NCBI RefSeq assembly: GCF_002934265.1
Contig: NZ_PTIX01000004.1
Span: 124,001 to 188,000 of the forward strand
DNA length: 64,000 nt
Origin: Actinokineospora auranticolor
GTDB lineage: Bacteria > Actinomycetota > Actinomycetes > Mycobacteriales > Pseudonocardiaceae
Direction of reading: 5' to 3'
Positions 44,915 through 54,428 of the stretch are shown here, one piece after another. Position 1 is the stretch's first letter. Each line of letters starts with the position of its first letter. Both the position numbers and the translations under genes were made by a program. Below the pieces are notes generated by a model. That model did no database searches and had not been told where the DNA came from. It saw nothing but the letters and a program-made list of their open reading frames with translations.

Positions 44915-45229
44915 CACGCACTCGTCTCGGTCCCGCCCCGTCGAAGGAGGGTGCCGACGGGCCTCGATGCGGGGTCCGTGAGCCTGGTGCCCAGGCAGTA
45001 TCGGGGCGCACCACCCCGGTGGTCCAGTCCCTACCGATCGGTAATCGAACGCACCGCCCGGAATCTACCCAGCGTGTCCGTCACCCGGTACGGCCTCACT
45101 CGATGGTGGAACAGTCCGCACGTGCCGGGTGCGCCGAAAGCAAATGTGCGTAACGTGACACCAGGCGGGGAAATCGCAGGTCAACGCGCTGTCACGGACA
45201 GAGCCTCCAGACTGGGACGGGGGAGCGAC
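44915..45229. other. Intergenic region before the XRE regulator
   Basis: 315 bases without a supported gene. The last 130 bases have lower GC and probably carry the regulator's promoter; no clear consensus pair seen. Confidence 0.5.
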
Positions 45230-45724
45230 ATGGACGGTGTGGCTTACCAGCGCGCTCTCGGGCGCGAATTGCAGCAACTGCGCATGCGGCGCCGGTGGAC
45301 CCGCGCGCAGCTCGTGCAGCGGCTGCCCAACGAGCTGTCCGCGCAGGCGCTGGCGTCCTACGAGACCGGCACGCGGTCGTGCACCGTGGTCCGGTTCGTG
45401 CAGCTGTGCACCGCGCTGGAGGCGTCCCCGCACGACCTGCTGGAGCGCGTGCACGACCAGGTCAGCCACGAGGAGTACCCGGCCTCGCTCAAGGTCGACC
45501 TCGTCGAGCTGGCCGACGACGAGCGCCCCGAGCTGGCCCCGGCCCGCCGCTGGGCGGCCACCGAGGTGGCCCGGCACGCCCCCGGCACCCGCGACCTGGA
45601 CCTGGCCGCCCTCGAGTCGCTCGCCGCTCTGTGTGGACTGTCCACCGTCGAGCTGGTCCGCATGCTGCGCTCCGGCCCGAACGCCGACGAGCCGACCGCC
45701 GATGAGCCGGAAAACCACGGCTGA
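45230..45724 (+). CDS. XRE-family HTH regulator
   Basis: 164 residues. HTH at about 8-70 (GRELQQLRMRRRWTRAQLVQ, then ALASYETGTRSCTVVRFVQLC). The C-terminal 90 residues are acidic and helical without a known ligand domain; such two-part regulators are common in Pseudonocardiaceae. GGGGGAG lies before ATG 45230. No neighbour is an obvious target. Confidence 0.82.
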   Translation: MDGVAYQRALGRELQQLRMRRRWTRAQLVQRLPNELSAQALASYETGTRSCTVVRFVQLCTALEASPHDLLERVHDQVSHEEYPASLKVDLVELADDERPELAPARRWAATEVARHAPGTRDLDLAALESLAALCGLSTVELVRMLRSGPNADEPTADEPENHG

Positions 45725-46081
45725 TCCATTTCCCGAGCGCAATTCCGCCGGTTGGCCGAATTGTCACACCTGCCACACCGGTCCCGAATAGCACGAAAAC
45801 GGACCTGGACGGCGTACGGGGCAGTGGTGACTGATCCGCCACGCTGAGTTCGCTGTGGACAGTCCGCTATTCGGTCGAGGTGGTAATTTTCCGGCGCCAT
45901 TGTGTCCTCCAGCGACCGGCGCCTCACCCGTTGTTTCGGAATCGAGTCAAGCGCGGTCGCGTCGTTCCCTGTGAGGACGATGGCAACCTCGCGGACCCTC
46001 CGGATTTTTCTCCCGTCCACTCGTGAACCAGACGATTCGACCACGTCGGGGTTGGTACCACTTGGGGATGGGAGAAACCCG
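45725..46081. other. Intergenic region before the YegP-like gene
   Basis: 357 bases. One frame is open through it in phase with the next gene, but its product is not protein-like and I place the start at 46082. AT-richer stretches at 45730-45790 and 45870-45900 suggest promoters. Confidence 0.45.
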
Positions 46082-46435
46082 ATGGCTGTCGCCCGCTTTC
46101 AGATCTACAGATCCGCCGACGCGGGAGTGACGTGGCGATTCCTGTCTGCGAACAACCGCAGCCTGGGACAGGCCGCCAGGTTGTTCGTCGACGCCGAGGC
46201 CTGCGCCCGCGCGCTGGTCGAACTCCGCGCCCGCGTCGCGGACGCCTCCGCCACCACCGCTCGGGAGACCACCTCCCAGCTCTGGTCGTGGCGGGTCCGG
46301 CTGGAGGGCGCCGACCTGGCCGTGTCCAGCCGCCGCTACCACCGCCGCGTCCAGGCCCAGTACGCCTGCCGCTCCTTCCTCGGTCTCGTGGCCGACGCCG
46401 CGCTCGCCGACCTGCCGAGGGCGGTGCGCTTCTGA
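46082..46435 (+). CDS. YegP/DUF1508-like protein
   Basis: 117 residues. The N-terminal half, MAVARFQIYRSADAGVTWRF followed by LSANNRSLGQAARLFVDAEA, matches the YegP fold (strand-helix repeat with a W and an N-G-like turn). The second half, with SQLWSWRVRLEGADLAVSSR, appears to be a diverged second copy. GGGAG lies 8 bases before ATG 46082. Function of the family is unknown. Confidence 0.72.
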   Translation: MAVARFQIYRSADAGVTWRFLSANNRSLGQAARLFVDAEACARALVELRARVADASATTARETTSQLWSWRVRLEGADLAVSSRRYHRRVQAQYACRSFLGLVADAALADLPRAVRF

Positions 46436-46580
46436 TGGCCCGCCGCACCGTCCACTCCGCACACGCCGACCGCGAACCCGGTTCGCGTTCGTCCGTTGTT
46501 CACGGTCGCATCGGAACCCGGCAAGCTGCGCGGGTTTGGCTCACCGGGTTCACCGAACACCAGACCCGGAGCGGCCGAAG

Positions 46581-47564
46581 ATGACCACACTCGAAGCGCG
46601 CAGGCGCCCGACCCTGTCCGGCGGGATCGACGGGGTCTTCCGCATCGCCTTGCGCACGGCGGGTTTCCTCGTCCTCGGTCTCATGGTGACGGTGGGCGGG
46701 TTCCTGCTCTTCCGCGGCCTCACCGCGTTCGCCGCGGCGGGACCGGCCTTCCTCACCACCCAGACCTGGGAGCCCGACTCCCGCAACTTCGGCATCGCCG
46801 CGGTGCTGGTCGGCACGCTGCTCATCGCCTCGGTCGCGCTGGTGGTGGCCTTCCCGATCGCGCTGGGCATGGCGCTCTACATCTCCGAGTACGCCCCCCG
46901 CTGGTTCAAGCGGTTCCTCACCTCCGCGATCGACCTGATGGCCGCGGTGCCCAGCGTCGTCTACGGGCTCTTCGGCGCCACGATGCTGCAGTGGAACGGG
47001 CTCGACGTCCCGCGCTGGCTGTCCATCCAGTTCGGCTGGATCCCGTTCCTCGACGTGCCGGAGGCCGACCCGGACAACCCGCTGTCGCCGCTGAACGTCT
47101 ACACCGCCTCCTCCTTCTGGGCGGGCCTGGTGGTCGGCTTCATGATCATGCCGTTCATCTGCTCGGTGATGCGCGAGTCGTTCACCCAGGCACCGCCCGG
47201 CGAGCGCGAGGGCGCCTACGCGCTCGGGTCCACCCGCTGGGGCATGATCCGCAGCGTGGTGCTGCCCTTCGGGCGCAGCGGCATGATCGGCGGCACCATG
47301 CTCGGCCTCGGCCGCGCGCTCGGCGAGACCATCGCCGTCGCGATGATCATCTCGCCGATCTTCGTGATCCAGCCGCACATCCTCGGCGCGGGCGCCAACT
47401 CGGTCTCCGCGCTCATCGCCCAGCAGTGGGGCGCGGCCAGCCCCTTCGGGCTCAGCGCGCTGATGGCCGCGGGCCTGGCGCTGTTCACCCTGACGCTGAT
47501 CGTCAACTTCGCCGCCTCCGCGGTGATCGCGCGCAGCCGCTCCGGTCAAGGGAGCGATGCCTGA
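46581..47564 (+). CDS. pstC: Phosphate-type ABC permease PstC
   Basis: 327 residues, six to seven membrane helices, binding-protein-dependent permease fold. The loop GAYALGSTRWGMIRSVVLPF is the EAA coupling segment, followed by GLGRALGETIAVAMI. MAAVPSVVYGLFGA is typical of PstC. ATG 46581. Upstream GGCTCACC and GGTTCACC (46538 and 46547) vaguely resemble PHO-box half-sites but with 9-base, not 11-base, spacing. First gene of a long, atypical operon whose ATPase is 14 kb away at its far end. Confidence 0.9.
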   Translation: MTTLEARRRPTLSGGIDGVFRIALRTAGFLVLGLMVTVGGFLLFRGLTAFAAAGPAFLTTQTWEPDSRNFGIAAVLVGTLLIASVALVVAFPIALGMALYISEYAPRWFKRFLTSAIDLMAAVPSVVYGLFGATMLQWNGLDVPRWLSIQFGWIPFLDVPEADPDNPLSPLNVYTASSFWAGLVVGFMIMPFICSVMRESFTQAPPGEREGAYALGSTRWGMIRSVVLPFGRSGMIGGTMLGLGRALGETIAVAMIISPIFVIQPHILGAGANSVSALIAQQWGAASPFGLSALMAAGLALFTLTLIVNFAASAVIARSRSGQGSDA

Positions 47565-48907
47565 TGTCCACGATGGAGCAGGGTGCGGTGGGACAGGAAG
47601 TCACGCAGCCGGTAGCGGCGCTGCCGGGGAGCACGCAGCCGGTGGCCGTCCGGCAGGAAACCGTCGCGACGGTCACCGTGCCGGTGCCGCACCAGACCGA
47701 GCAGCAACGGCCCAGGGGCCCGGAGGCGCGCCGCGACACGCGGTCGTTGCGGCCCGCCGACGTCGTCACCGTCATCGGCGCGCTGTGCGCGGCGGCGGCG
47801 ATGACCGGGCTGCTGTTCGACCAGATCGCCCCGTTCTCCGGCGTGGTCGGCTTCGTCGCCATCGCCTTCCCCTTGTTCCTGGCCGTCTACGCGCTGCTGG
47901 TGTCGCTGGAGAACGACGCGCTCGCCATCCGCGACAAGCTGGTCTCCGCGCTGCTGCACGGCATCATGGTGATGACCATCGGCGCGCTCTTCTGGATCAT
48001 CCTGTACCCGGTCCTCAAGGGCTGGGGCGTGATCTGGAACGGCAACTTCTACACCGAGGACATGTCCAACGCGGGCACCCTGGACCCGTTGGAGCTCGGC
48101 GGGATCCTGCACGCGATGGTCGGCACGCTCGAGCAGATCACCATCGCGCTGGTCATCACCGTGCCGCTTGGCCTGACCACCGCGGTGTTCCTCAACGAGA
48201 CCCGCGGCGTGTTCACCCGGGTGGTGCGGACCGTGGTCGAGGCGATGACCGCGCTGCCCTCGATCATCGCGGGCCTGTTCGTCTACGCCTCGCTGATCCT
48301 GCTGCTCGGCTTCACCCGGTCCGGCTTCGCCGCGGCCTGCGCGATCAGCATCATGATGCTGCCCATCATGATCCGGGCCGCGGACGTGGTGATCCGCCTG
48401 GTGCCCAGCTCGCTGCGCGAGGCGTCGCTGGCCATGGGCGCCGGGCAGCTGCGCACCGCGTGGCACGTGGTGCTGCCGACCGCCCGCTCCGGCCTGACCA
48501 CCAGCGTGCTGCTGGCCACCGCGCGCGGTGTGGGGGAGACCTCGCCGGTGCTCATCGCCGCCGGGTTCACCCCGTACCTGAACTTCGACCCGTTCAACGA
48601 CGCGCAGGTCTCGCTGCCCCTGGCCACCTACCAGATGGTGTCCTCGTCCGAGGACACCATGAAGACCCGCGCCTTCGGCGCCGCCGTCGTGCTGCTGGTG
48701 CTGGTGCTGGTGCTGTTCGTGCTCGCCCGGCTGCTCGGCGGCCGCGAGGCGGGCAACCTCTCCGCCGGTCAGCTGCGCCGCCGCAAGCGCGCGTCGGCGC
48801 ACGACCGCGAACGCTTCATCGAGGCGGCCACCCGCCGCGCCGCCCGCCCGCAGCCCACGCCGCCGCCGTGGTCGCCGCCCCAGCAGCCCCAAGGAGAGTC
48901 AGCATGA
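47564..48907 (+). CDS. pstA: Phosphate-type ABC permease PstA with an extended N-terminus
   Basis: 447 residues, longer than the usual ~300. A Gln/Thr/Val-rich cytoplasmic N-terminus of about 65 residues precedes the helices, and a C-terminal basic/Pro-rich tail of about 50 residues follows. MTALPSIIAGLFVYA and AMGAGQLRTAWHVVLPTARS are PstA-like, with RGVGETSPVLIAAG after the EAA loop. ATG 47564 overlaps the pstC stop (TGATG), and the stop overlaps the next start (ATGA). Confidence 0.9.
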   Translation: MSTMEQGAVGQEVTQPVAALPGSTQPVAVRQETVATVTVPVPHQTEQQRPRGPEARRDTRSLRPADVVTVIGALCAAAAMTGLLFDQIAPFSGVVGFVAIAFPLFLAVYALLVSLENDALAIRDKLVSALLHGIMVMTIGALFWIILYPVLKGWGVIWNGNFYTEDMSNAGTLDPLELGGILHAMVGTLEQITIALVITVPLGLTTAVFLNETRGVFTRVVRTVVEAMTALPSIIAGLFVYASLILLLGFTRSGFAAACAISIMMLPIMIRAADVVIRLVPSSLREASLAMGAGQLRTAWHVVLPTARSGLTTSVLLATARGVGETSPVLIAAGFTPYLNFDPFNDAQVSLPLATYQMVSSSEDTMKTRAFGAAVVLLVLVLVLFVLARLLGGREAGNLSAGQLRRRKRASAHDRERFIEAATRRAARPQPTPPPWSPPQQPQGESA

Positions 48908-50592
48908 CCCGCCAGGTACGCGTCAGGAGCCGGGTGCTCGCCCTGCTCTCGGCGCTCACCGTGCTCGTCACCGTGACGGTCGGGTTCGCCCCGGCCGCCG
49001 CGGCCCAGGGCTACGTCGCCATCAGCGGTGCCGGGTCGACGTGGAGCTTCAACGCCATCGACCAGTGGCGCAAGAACGTGCAGCAGTTCGGCATGCGGGT
49101 CAACTTCTCCGGCACCGGCTCCACCGACGGCCGCAACCAGTTCAAGGCGGGCCAGATCGACTTCGCCGTCTCGGAGATCCCCTACGGGCTCACCGACGGC
49201 GGCGTGAAGGACTACCCGCCCGCCGACGGCAACTTCGCCTACATGCCGATCGTGGCCGGTGGCACGTCGCTGATGTACAACCTCAAGATCGGCGGCAAGC
49301 GGGTGACGAACCTGCGGCTCTCCGGCGAGGTGGTCACCAAGATCTTCACCCGCCGGATCACCATGTGGAACGACCCGGCGATCCACGCCGACAACCCGTC
49401 GCTGACGCTGCCCGCCCGGCAGATCATCCCGGTGGTGCGCTCGGACGGCTCCGGCTCGACCGCGCAGTTCACCGCGTGGATGGCCGCCCAGCACGGCGCC
49501 ATCTGGGACGACTTCTGCCGCGAGGCCAAGCGAGCCACCCCGTGCGGGTTCACCTCGAACTACCCGTCGCTCAAGGGGATCATCGCCCAGGACAAGTCGA
49601 TCGGCGTCGCGAACTACGTCCGGCAGAACCAGAGCGAGGGCGCGATCACCTACGTCGAGTACTCCTACGCGAAGAACGCGGGCTTCCCGGTGGCGAAGCT
49701 GCTCAACGCGAAGGGCTACTACGTCGGGCCGACCGCGCAGGCGGTGGCGGTGGCGCTGCTGCGGGCCCGGATCAACGACGACCTGACCCAGGACCTCACC
49801 CAGGTCTACACCGACCAGGACGCCCGCACGTACCCGATGTCCAGCTACAGCTACATGATCATGCCGACGGCGGTGAACCAGAAGTTCAACGACCAGAAGG
49901 GCCGCACGCTCTCGGACTTCGCCTACTACTTCCTGTGCGAGGGCCAGCAGTCCGCGGACCGGCTCGGCTTCTCCCCGCTGCCGATCAACCTGGTGCAGGC
50001 CGGGCTCCGGCAGGTCGCCCGGATCCCCGGGTCGACCAGGCAGACGCCGGACCTGTCCCGCTGCAACAACCCGACCTTCTCCACCGACGGCACCAACACC
50101 CTCGCCAAGACCGCGCCGCAGCCCCCGGAGTGCGACCGCAAGGGCGCGACAGCGCAGTGCGACGACGCGGGCAAGCCCGCGACCAACACCGGCGGGAGCG
50201 GCGGCAGCAGTGGGGGCGGCTCCAAGACCGGCGGCTCCGGTGGGACCGGTGGGTCCTCGGGCGGTGGCACCTCCACCGGCGGCACCGGTGCGGGTGGTGA
50301 CGGCGCCGCGGGCGGTGGCGGCGCGGCGGGCGGCACCGGTGACGGCGCGGCAGGCGGTGATGGCGCGGCCGGTGGCGGCGACGGCGCGGGCGGAGGTGAC
50401 GGCGCCGAGGGCGGCGACGGTGGCGACGGCGGTTCGTCGGGCAACACCGCGACGGCCCAGCCGGTGTCGGTCGACCTGCCCCAGCGGGACGGCACGCTGC
50501 TGGTCATCGCGGCGGCCGTGCTGATGGTCGCCCTGGTCGCCGGACCACCGCTGGTGGCGCGGCTGATGCGCCGGACCGGGGGCCGGTCGTGA
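48904..50592 (+). CDS. PstS-like substrate-binding protein with Gly-rich linker and membrane anchor
   Basis: 562 residues. Sec signal (cleavage near AAAAQ, residue 36) without a lipobox Cys. The binding domain retains phosphate-site motifs: ISGAGSTWSF, FSGTGSTDG and RSDGSGSTAQFTAW. After about residue 400 comes a Cys-containing segment, then a Gly/Asp-rich repeat linker (about 425-520), a membrane helix (LLVIAAAVLMVALVAGPPLV) and a basic tail. So the binding protein is tethered from its C-terminus rather than by lipid. GTGA coupling to the next gene. Confidence 0.88.
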   Translation: MTRQVRVRSRVLALLSALTVLVTVTVGFAPAAAAQGYVAISGAGSTWSFNAIDQWRKNVQQFGMRVNFSGTGSTDGRNQFKAGQIDFAVSEIPYGLTDGGVKDYPPADGNFAYMPIVAGGTSLMYNLKIGGKRVTNLRLSGEVVTKIFTRRITMWNDPAIHADNPSLTLPARQIIPVVRSDGSGSTAQFTAWMAAQHGAIWDDFCREAKRATPCGFTSNYPSLKGIIAQDKSIGVANYVRQNQSEGAITYVEYSYAKNAGFPVAKLLNAKGYYVGPTAQAVAVALLRARINDDLTQDLTQVYTDQDARTYPMSSYSYMIMPTAVNQKFNDQKGRTLSDFAYYFLCEGQQSADRLGFSPLPINLVQAGLRQVARIPGSTRQTPDLSRCNNPTFSTDGTNTLAKTAPQPPECDRKGATAQCDDAGKPATNTGGSGGSSGGGSKTGGSGGTGGSSGGGTSTGGTGAGGDGAAGGGGAAGGTGDGAAGGDGAAGGGDGAGGGDGAEGGDGGDGGSSGNTATAQPVSVDLPQRDGTLLVIAAAVLMVALVAGPPLVARLMRRTGGRS

Positions 50593-53108
50593 ACCGCCGA
50601 CCCCGCGGCACCGAGCGGCTGGGCCGCCTGGTGCTCGCCGTGCTGATGATCGTCGCCGGGGTGGCCGTCGCGCTGCCCGCCAGCTCGGTCGCGGAGGGGC
50701 CCGCCTCGACCCCCTCCGCCGTCACCGTGCGCGGCACGGGCAAGTTCGCCTCGCTGGCGTTCACCGCGTCCCAGACCCGGGACCTGATCAACCAGACGGT
50801 CCACCTGTCGTGGACCGGCGCCGCGCCGACCGACGCCAACCGCGGCTACAACTACCTGCAGATCATGCAGTGCTGGGGCGACGACCCGACCGGCCCGCGG
50901 CGCGAGCAGTGCCAGTACGGCGTGCCGCAGGGCTCCTACGACTCGTCGGCCATGTTCTCCCGCGGGCTGATCTACAGCGACCTGCTCAAGGACCCGCTGG
51001 AGACCCAGCCGCAGCAGACCGAGAAGCCCGGCATGGGCACCTACGTGCCGTTCACCCCGGCCAGCCCCACCGACCCGGCCACCAAGCCGTGGGAACCGGG
51101 CTACGGCCTGTACTTCGACGCCTCCTCCACCAACGAGGTGCAGCAGGCGGTCACCCGCGAGGACGGCACCGGCGAGATCGACTTCGAGGTGCAGACCATG
51201 CTGGAGGCCTCCGGCCTGGAGTGCGGCCGGGTCCGCACCACCGGGGCCGACACCGGCAAGCCGCGGCACTGCTGGCTCGTCGTCGTGCCGCGCGGGGACA
51301 CCGAGGTCAACGGCGCCAAGGTCGGCACGCCCGGTGCGGGCGGCCACTACCACAACTACCTCGACACCTCCCCGCTCAGCGCGACCAACTGGGCCAACCG
51401 CATGGTGGTCCGGCTGGACTTCCTGCCGGTCGGCGAGTCGTGCGCGATCGGCCGGGCCGAGCGCCCGCTCAACGGCCACGAGTTCATCGCCGACGCCGTG
51501 CAGCGCTGGCAGCCCGCCCTGTGCGCGGGCAACGGGCCGGTGTTCGGGTTCGTGCAGATGGGCGACCGGGCGGCGCGCGCGCAGCTGGCCTCCGGCGAGC
51601 CCGGCATGGTGTTCCTGTCCAAACCGGCCACCGAGCAGCCCGCGACCGAACCCGCGGTCTACGCGCCGGTGGGGATCTCGGCCTACACCATCGCCTTCGT
51701 GATGGAGAAGCAGCCGTCGATCGCGGCCCCGCCCGACGACTACAAGAACAGCGGGCAGCTCATCCGCGAGCTCAACCTCACCCCCCGGCTGGTCGCCAAG
51801 CTGCTCACCCAGTCCTATTCGGACGCGGTGCCCGGTGCCCAGGAGTACCTTGCGGGCAACCCGGTCCGGCTGGTGCGGGACAAGGAGTTCCTCCAGCTCA
51901 ACCCCGAGTTCGACGTCAACGGGTTCAGCATGCTGACCATCGACGCGCTGGCCTCGTCGGTCGACTCCGACGCCACCGCGGACCTGTGGGCGTGGATCGG
52001 CGCCGATCCCGAGGCCCGCGACTTCCTCAACGGCAAGCCGGACCCGTGGGGTATGAAGGTAAACAAGAACTACCTCAACCTCGAACTGCCGCTGGAGAAC
52101 TTCCCCAAGGCCGACACGACCTGCATCGACGTCAAGTTCGGTGACCTGGTCGCGCCGATCTGCGCCACCACCCGGCACCCGCTGGTCGCCGACATGCACG
52201 AGGCGGGCCGCTCGGCCAACCGCGGCGACAGCATGGGCCGCGAGCCCAACGGCCAGCGCGACCCGCTCGACCTCACCCGCCCCGCGTTCGGCCGGATCGG
52301 CAGGCAGCCGATCGGTCGGCGCGCGATGCTGGCCGTGGTCGACAAGGCGACCGCGGACCGCTACGGCCTGTTCACCGCGAAGCTGCGCAACGCCTCGGGC
52401 AAGTTCGTCGCGCCGAGCGCGGAGAACATCCTGGCCGGTGTCGCCGAGATGACGCCGACCAAGACCGACGGCGTCAAGGGCGTCAACGTCACCCCCAAGG
52501 CCGCCAACGCCTACCCGCTGCCCATGGTCACCTACGCGGTCACCGCGCCCGCCGCTATCACCGCCGACGCGGGCAAGGACTACGCGACGCTGCTGCGCTT
52601 CGTCACCGGTAAGGGGCAGACCCCCGGTGAGGGCACCGGGCAGCTGCCCTCCGGTTACGTCCCGCTGCCGCAGGCTATGCGCGAGCAGGCGCTGGCCACC
52701 GCGACCACCGTCGAGAAGACCGCGGGCAAGAAGATCACCGTCCCCACCGAGGGCGTCGACCCGGACCCGGCCCCCGACGCGGGCGATGGTGGCGGCACGG
52801 ACTCCGGTGCCGGTGGTGGTGACGGTGGCGACTCGGGCACCGGCGGCGGCGGTACCGGGACCGGCGGACAGGGGGGCGGCGACACCGCCCCCGCGGCGGG
52901 CCAGACCCCGCAGACCGCGGCGCCCCCCGCGGCCGAGAAGCCCACCGACGACACCAGCAAGCCCGTCGCGGACACCAGGACCACCCCGGCCAGCCCGGTC
53001 GGCTGGTTCCTCAAGTACCTGCTGGTGCTGCTGCTGGTCGCGGGTGGACTGGCCGCGGGCGGCGGGCCGGTGCTGAGCATTCTCGGCAGCAGGCGGCGCA
53101 AACCGTGA
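50589..53108 (+). CDS. Large anchored PstS-related binding protein
   Basis: 839 residues from GTG 50589. Signal peptide (about 1-36), a long N-terminal domain with several Cys (MQCWGDDPTGP, EQCQYG), a middle region resembling periplasmic binding domains (GISAYTIAFVMEKQPS, LNLTPRLVAKLLTQSYSD), a Gly/Asp/Thr-rich linker (about 725-780), a membrane helix (WFLKYLLVLLLVAGGLAAGG) and the tail SRRRKP. No lipobox. It probably forms part of the same surface complex as its neighbours; ligand unknown. Confidence 0.85.
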   Translation: MNRRPRGTERLGRLVLAVLMIVAGVAVALPASSVAEGPASTPSAVTVRGTGKFASLAFTASQTRDLINQTVHLSWTGAAPTDANRGYNYLQIMQCWGDDPTGPRREQCQYGVPQGSYDSSAMFSRGLIYSDLLKDPLETQPQQTEKPGMGTYVPFTPASPTDPATKPWEPGYGLYFDASSTNEVQQAVTREDGTGEIDFEVQTMLEASGLECGRVRTTGADTGKPRHCWLVVVPRGDTEVNGAKVGTPGAGGHYHNYLDTSPLSATNWANRMVVRLDFLPVGESCAIGRAERPLNGHEFIADAVQRWQPALCAGNGPVFGFVQMGDRAARAQLASGEPGMVFLSKPATEQPATEPAVYAPVGISAYTIAFVMEKQPSIAAPPDDYKNSGQLIRELNLTPRLVAKLLTQSYSDAVPGAQEYLAGNPVRLVRDKEFLQLNPEFDVNGFSMLTIDALASSVDSDATADLWAWIGADPEARDFLNGKPDPWGMKVNKNYLNLELPLENFPKADTTCIDVKFGDLVAPICATTRHPLVADMHEAGRSANRGDSMGREPNGQRDPLDLTRPAFGRIGRQPIGRRAMLAVVDKATADRYGLFTAKLRNASGKFVAPSAENILAGVAEMTPTKTDGVKGVNVTPKAANAYPLPMVTYAVTAPAAITADAGKDYATLLRFVTGKGQTPGEGTGQLPSGYVPLPQAMREQALATATTVEKTAGKKITVPTEGVDPDPAPDAGDGGGTDSGAGGGDGGDSGTGGGGTGTGGQGGGDTAPAAGQTPQTAAPPAAEKPTDDTSKPVADTRTTPASPVGWFLKYLLVLLLVAGGLAAGGGPVLSILGSRRRKP

Positions 53109-53400
53109 GCGGGCCGGACCTGAGTCCACAAGGGACTGTCCATTGCAAACTTCTTGTTGGCCGCCCGGACACCAGTACGAGCCGGGAACGCAAACTTCGC
53201 CGCGATACCCACGATGGACCGGGAAGTCCGGGCCGCGCACGGCGGAGGAGGGGGTGATGCGCCGACCGGCCTGTGCGGGGAGTTAGCCGCTCCCGACACA
53301 GACCAGCCGGACACCTTGCGTGAGCAACCCGGTGCGGAACCACCGGGAACGTGCTCGGACACCAGTCCGCGCACCACTTGCGGAGAAAAGGATACATGTA
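53109..53400. other. Intergenic region with short direct repeats
   Basis: GCAAACTTC occurs at 53145 and 53190, CGGACACCAGT at 53166 and 53356, and CCGGGAACG at 53182 and near 53343. No supported gene. Probably a promoter/operator region for the second half of the locus; AAAAGGA gives the ribosome site of the gene at 53401. Confidence 0.5.
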
Positions 53401-54384
53401 GTGCGCAAGAAGCAGCGTTTGATCTTCGTGGCCGCCGCCGCGATCACCGCCCTCGGGCTCGCCGCCAACGCCGCCCAGGCGGACCCGGCGGGTGCCCCCA
53501 CCTACCGCGAGCTGGTGGGTGTCGGCTCCGACACCACCCAGACCGTGCTCAACGGCCTCGCCGACGCCGTGACCGTCAACGGCGTCAAGGTGCTGGGCTC
53601 CTACGACGCCCGCGGCACCGCGCAGATCACCACCAAGGACGCGGCCACCAACCCGGCCTGCACCATCGCCCGCCCGGAGAACTCCGGCGGCGGCGTGACC
53701 GCGCTGAAGAACGACGTCGCCGCGGGCACCGGCTGCGTGCAGTTCGCCCGCTCCTCGTCGAACTCGGCCGCGGCCAACCCCGACCTGAAGTTCATCCCGT
53801 TCGCGGTCGACGCCCTGACCTACGCGGTCCGCAGCGACAGCACCGTGCCGAAGAAGCTCACCAAGGCGCAGCTGACCTCGATCTACACCTGCGCCAACAC
53901 CACCTTCAAGCCGCTGGCGCCGCAGTTCGGCTCCGGCACCCGCAGCTTCTTCATCCGCTCCATCATGCCCACCGGCACCACCGACTCGGCCACGCTGTTC
54001 GGCCCCGGCGGCACCTACCCGTGCGTCACCGACAAGGACGCCACCGGTGAGGGCATCCAGGAGCACGTCGGCACCTACCTGACCGACACCAAGCACCTGC
54101 TGCCGTACTCGATCGCCGTGTACAACTCGCAGGTCTACGGCAACGCCCCGGCCGCGCAGGGCAAGGCCGTGCTGGGCACCATCGACAACGTCCAGCCGAC
54201 CAACCTGAACACCACCTCGGTGCTCAAGCGCGACGTCTACAACGTCATCCCGGCGAACAAGGTCACCGTGGCCCCGTACAGCACCGTCTTCGTCGGCGGC
54301 GACTCGCTGATCTGCGCCCGCCAGGACGTCATCACCCGCTACGGCTTCGGCGTCGCGCCCAACTGCGGTCAGCCCGTCTCCTGA
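53401..54384 (+). CDS. Secreted substrate-binding-type protein (PstS-like fold)
   Basis: 327 residues. Signal peptide (cleavage near ANAAQA, residue 23), no lipobox and no C-terminal anchor, so it is released or held by partners. Binding-domain motifs: VGVGSDTTQTVLNGL, then GCVQFARSSS and GSGTRSFFIRSIM. The GSDTTQ wording is typical of a diverged PstS group. GTG 53401 with AAAAGGA at about 9 bases. It follows the two anchored binding proteins and precedes the WxL-like gene by 44 bases. Confidence 0.87.
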   Translation: MRKKQRLIFVAAAAITALGLAANAAQADPAGAPTYRELVGVGSDTTQTVLNGLADAVTVNGVKVLGSYDARGTAQITTKDAATNPACTIARPENSGGGVTALKNDVAAGTGCVQFARSSSNSAAANPDLKFIPFAVDALTYAVRSDSTVPKKLTKAQLTSIYTCANTTFKPLAPQFGSGTRSFFIRSIMPTGTTDSATLFGPGGTYPCVTDKDATGEGIQEHVGTYLTDTKHLLPYSIAVYNSQVYGNAPAAQGKAVLGTIDNVQPTNLNTTSVLKRDVYNVIPANKVTVAPYSTVFVGGDSLICARQDVITRYGFGVAPNCGQPVS

Positions 54385-54428
54385 GCGCCTACACCCCCTT
54401 CTCCCCTTCCTGAAAGGTTTGCACAACC

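Noticed and set aside
46538-46560. Possible PHO box before pstC
   Set aside because: The GNTCACC-like repeats are 9 bases apart instead of the 11 expected of actinobacterial PHO boxes, so I did not call it.
46435-46584. 49-codon ORF between the YegP-like gene and pstC with overlapping stops and starts at both ends
   Set aside because: The overlaps are suggestive, but the product is basic and low complexity and the region more likely holds the pstC promoter.
49926-53240. 1,104-codon minus-strand frame opposite the binding-protein genes
   Set aside because: Antisense of the high-GC genes; its poly-Pro stretch is the complement of the Gly-rich linker.
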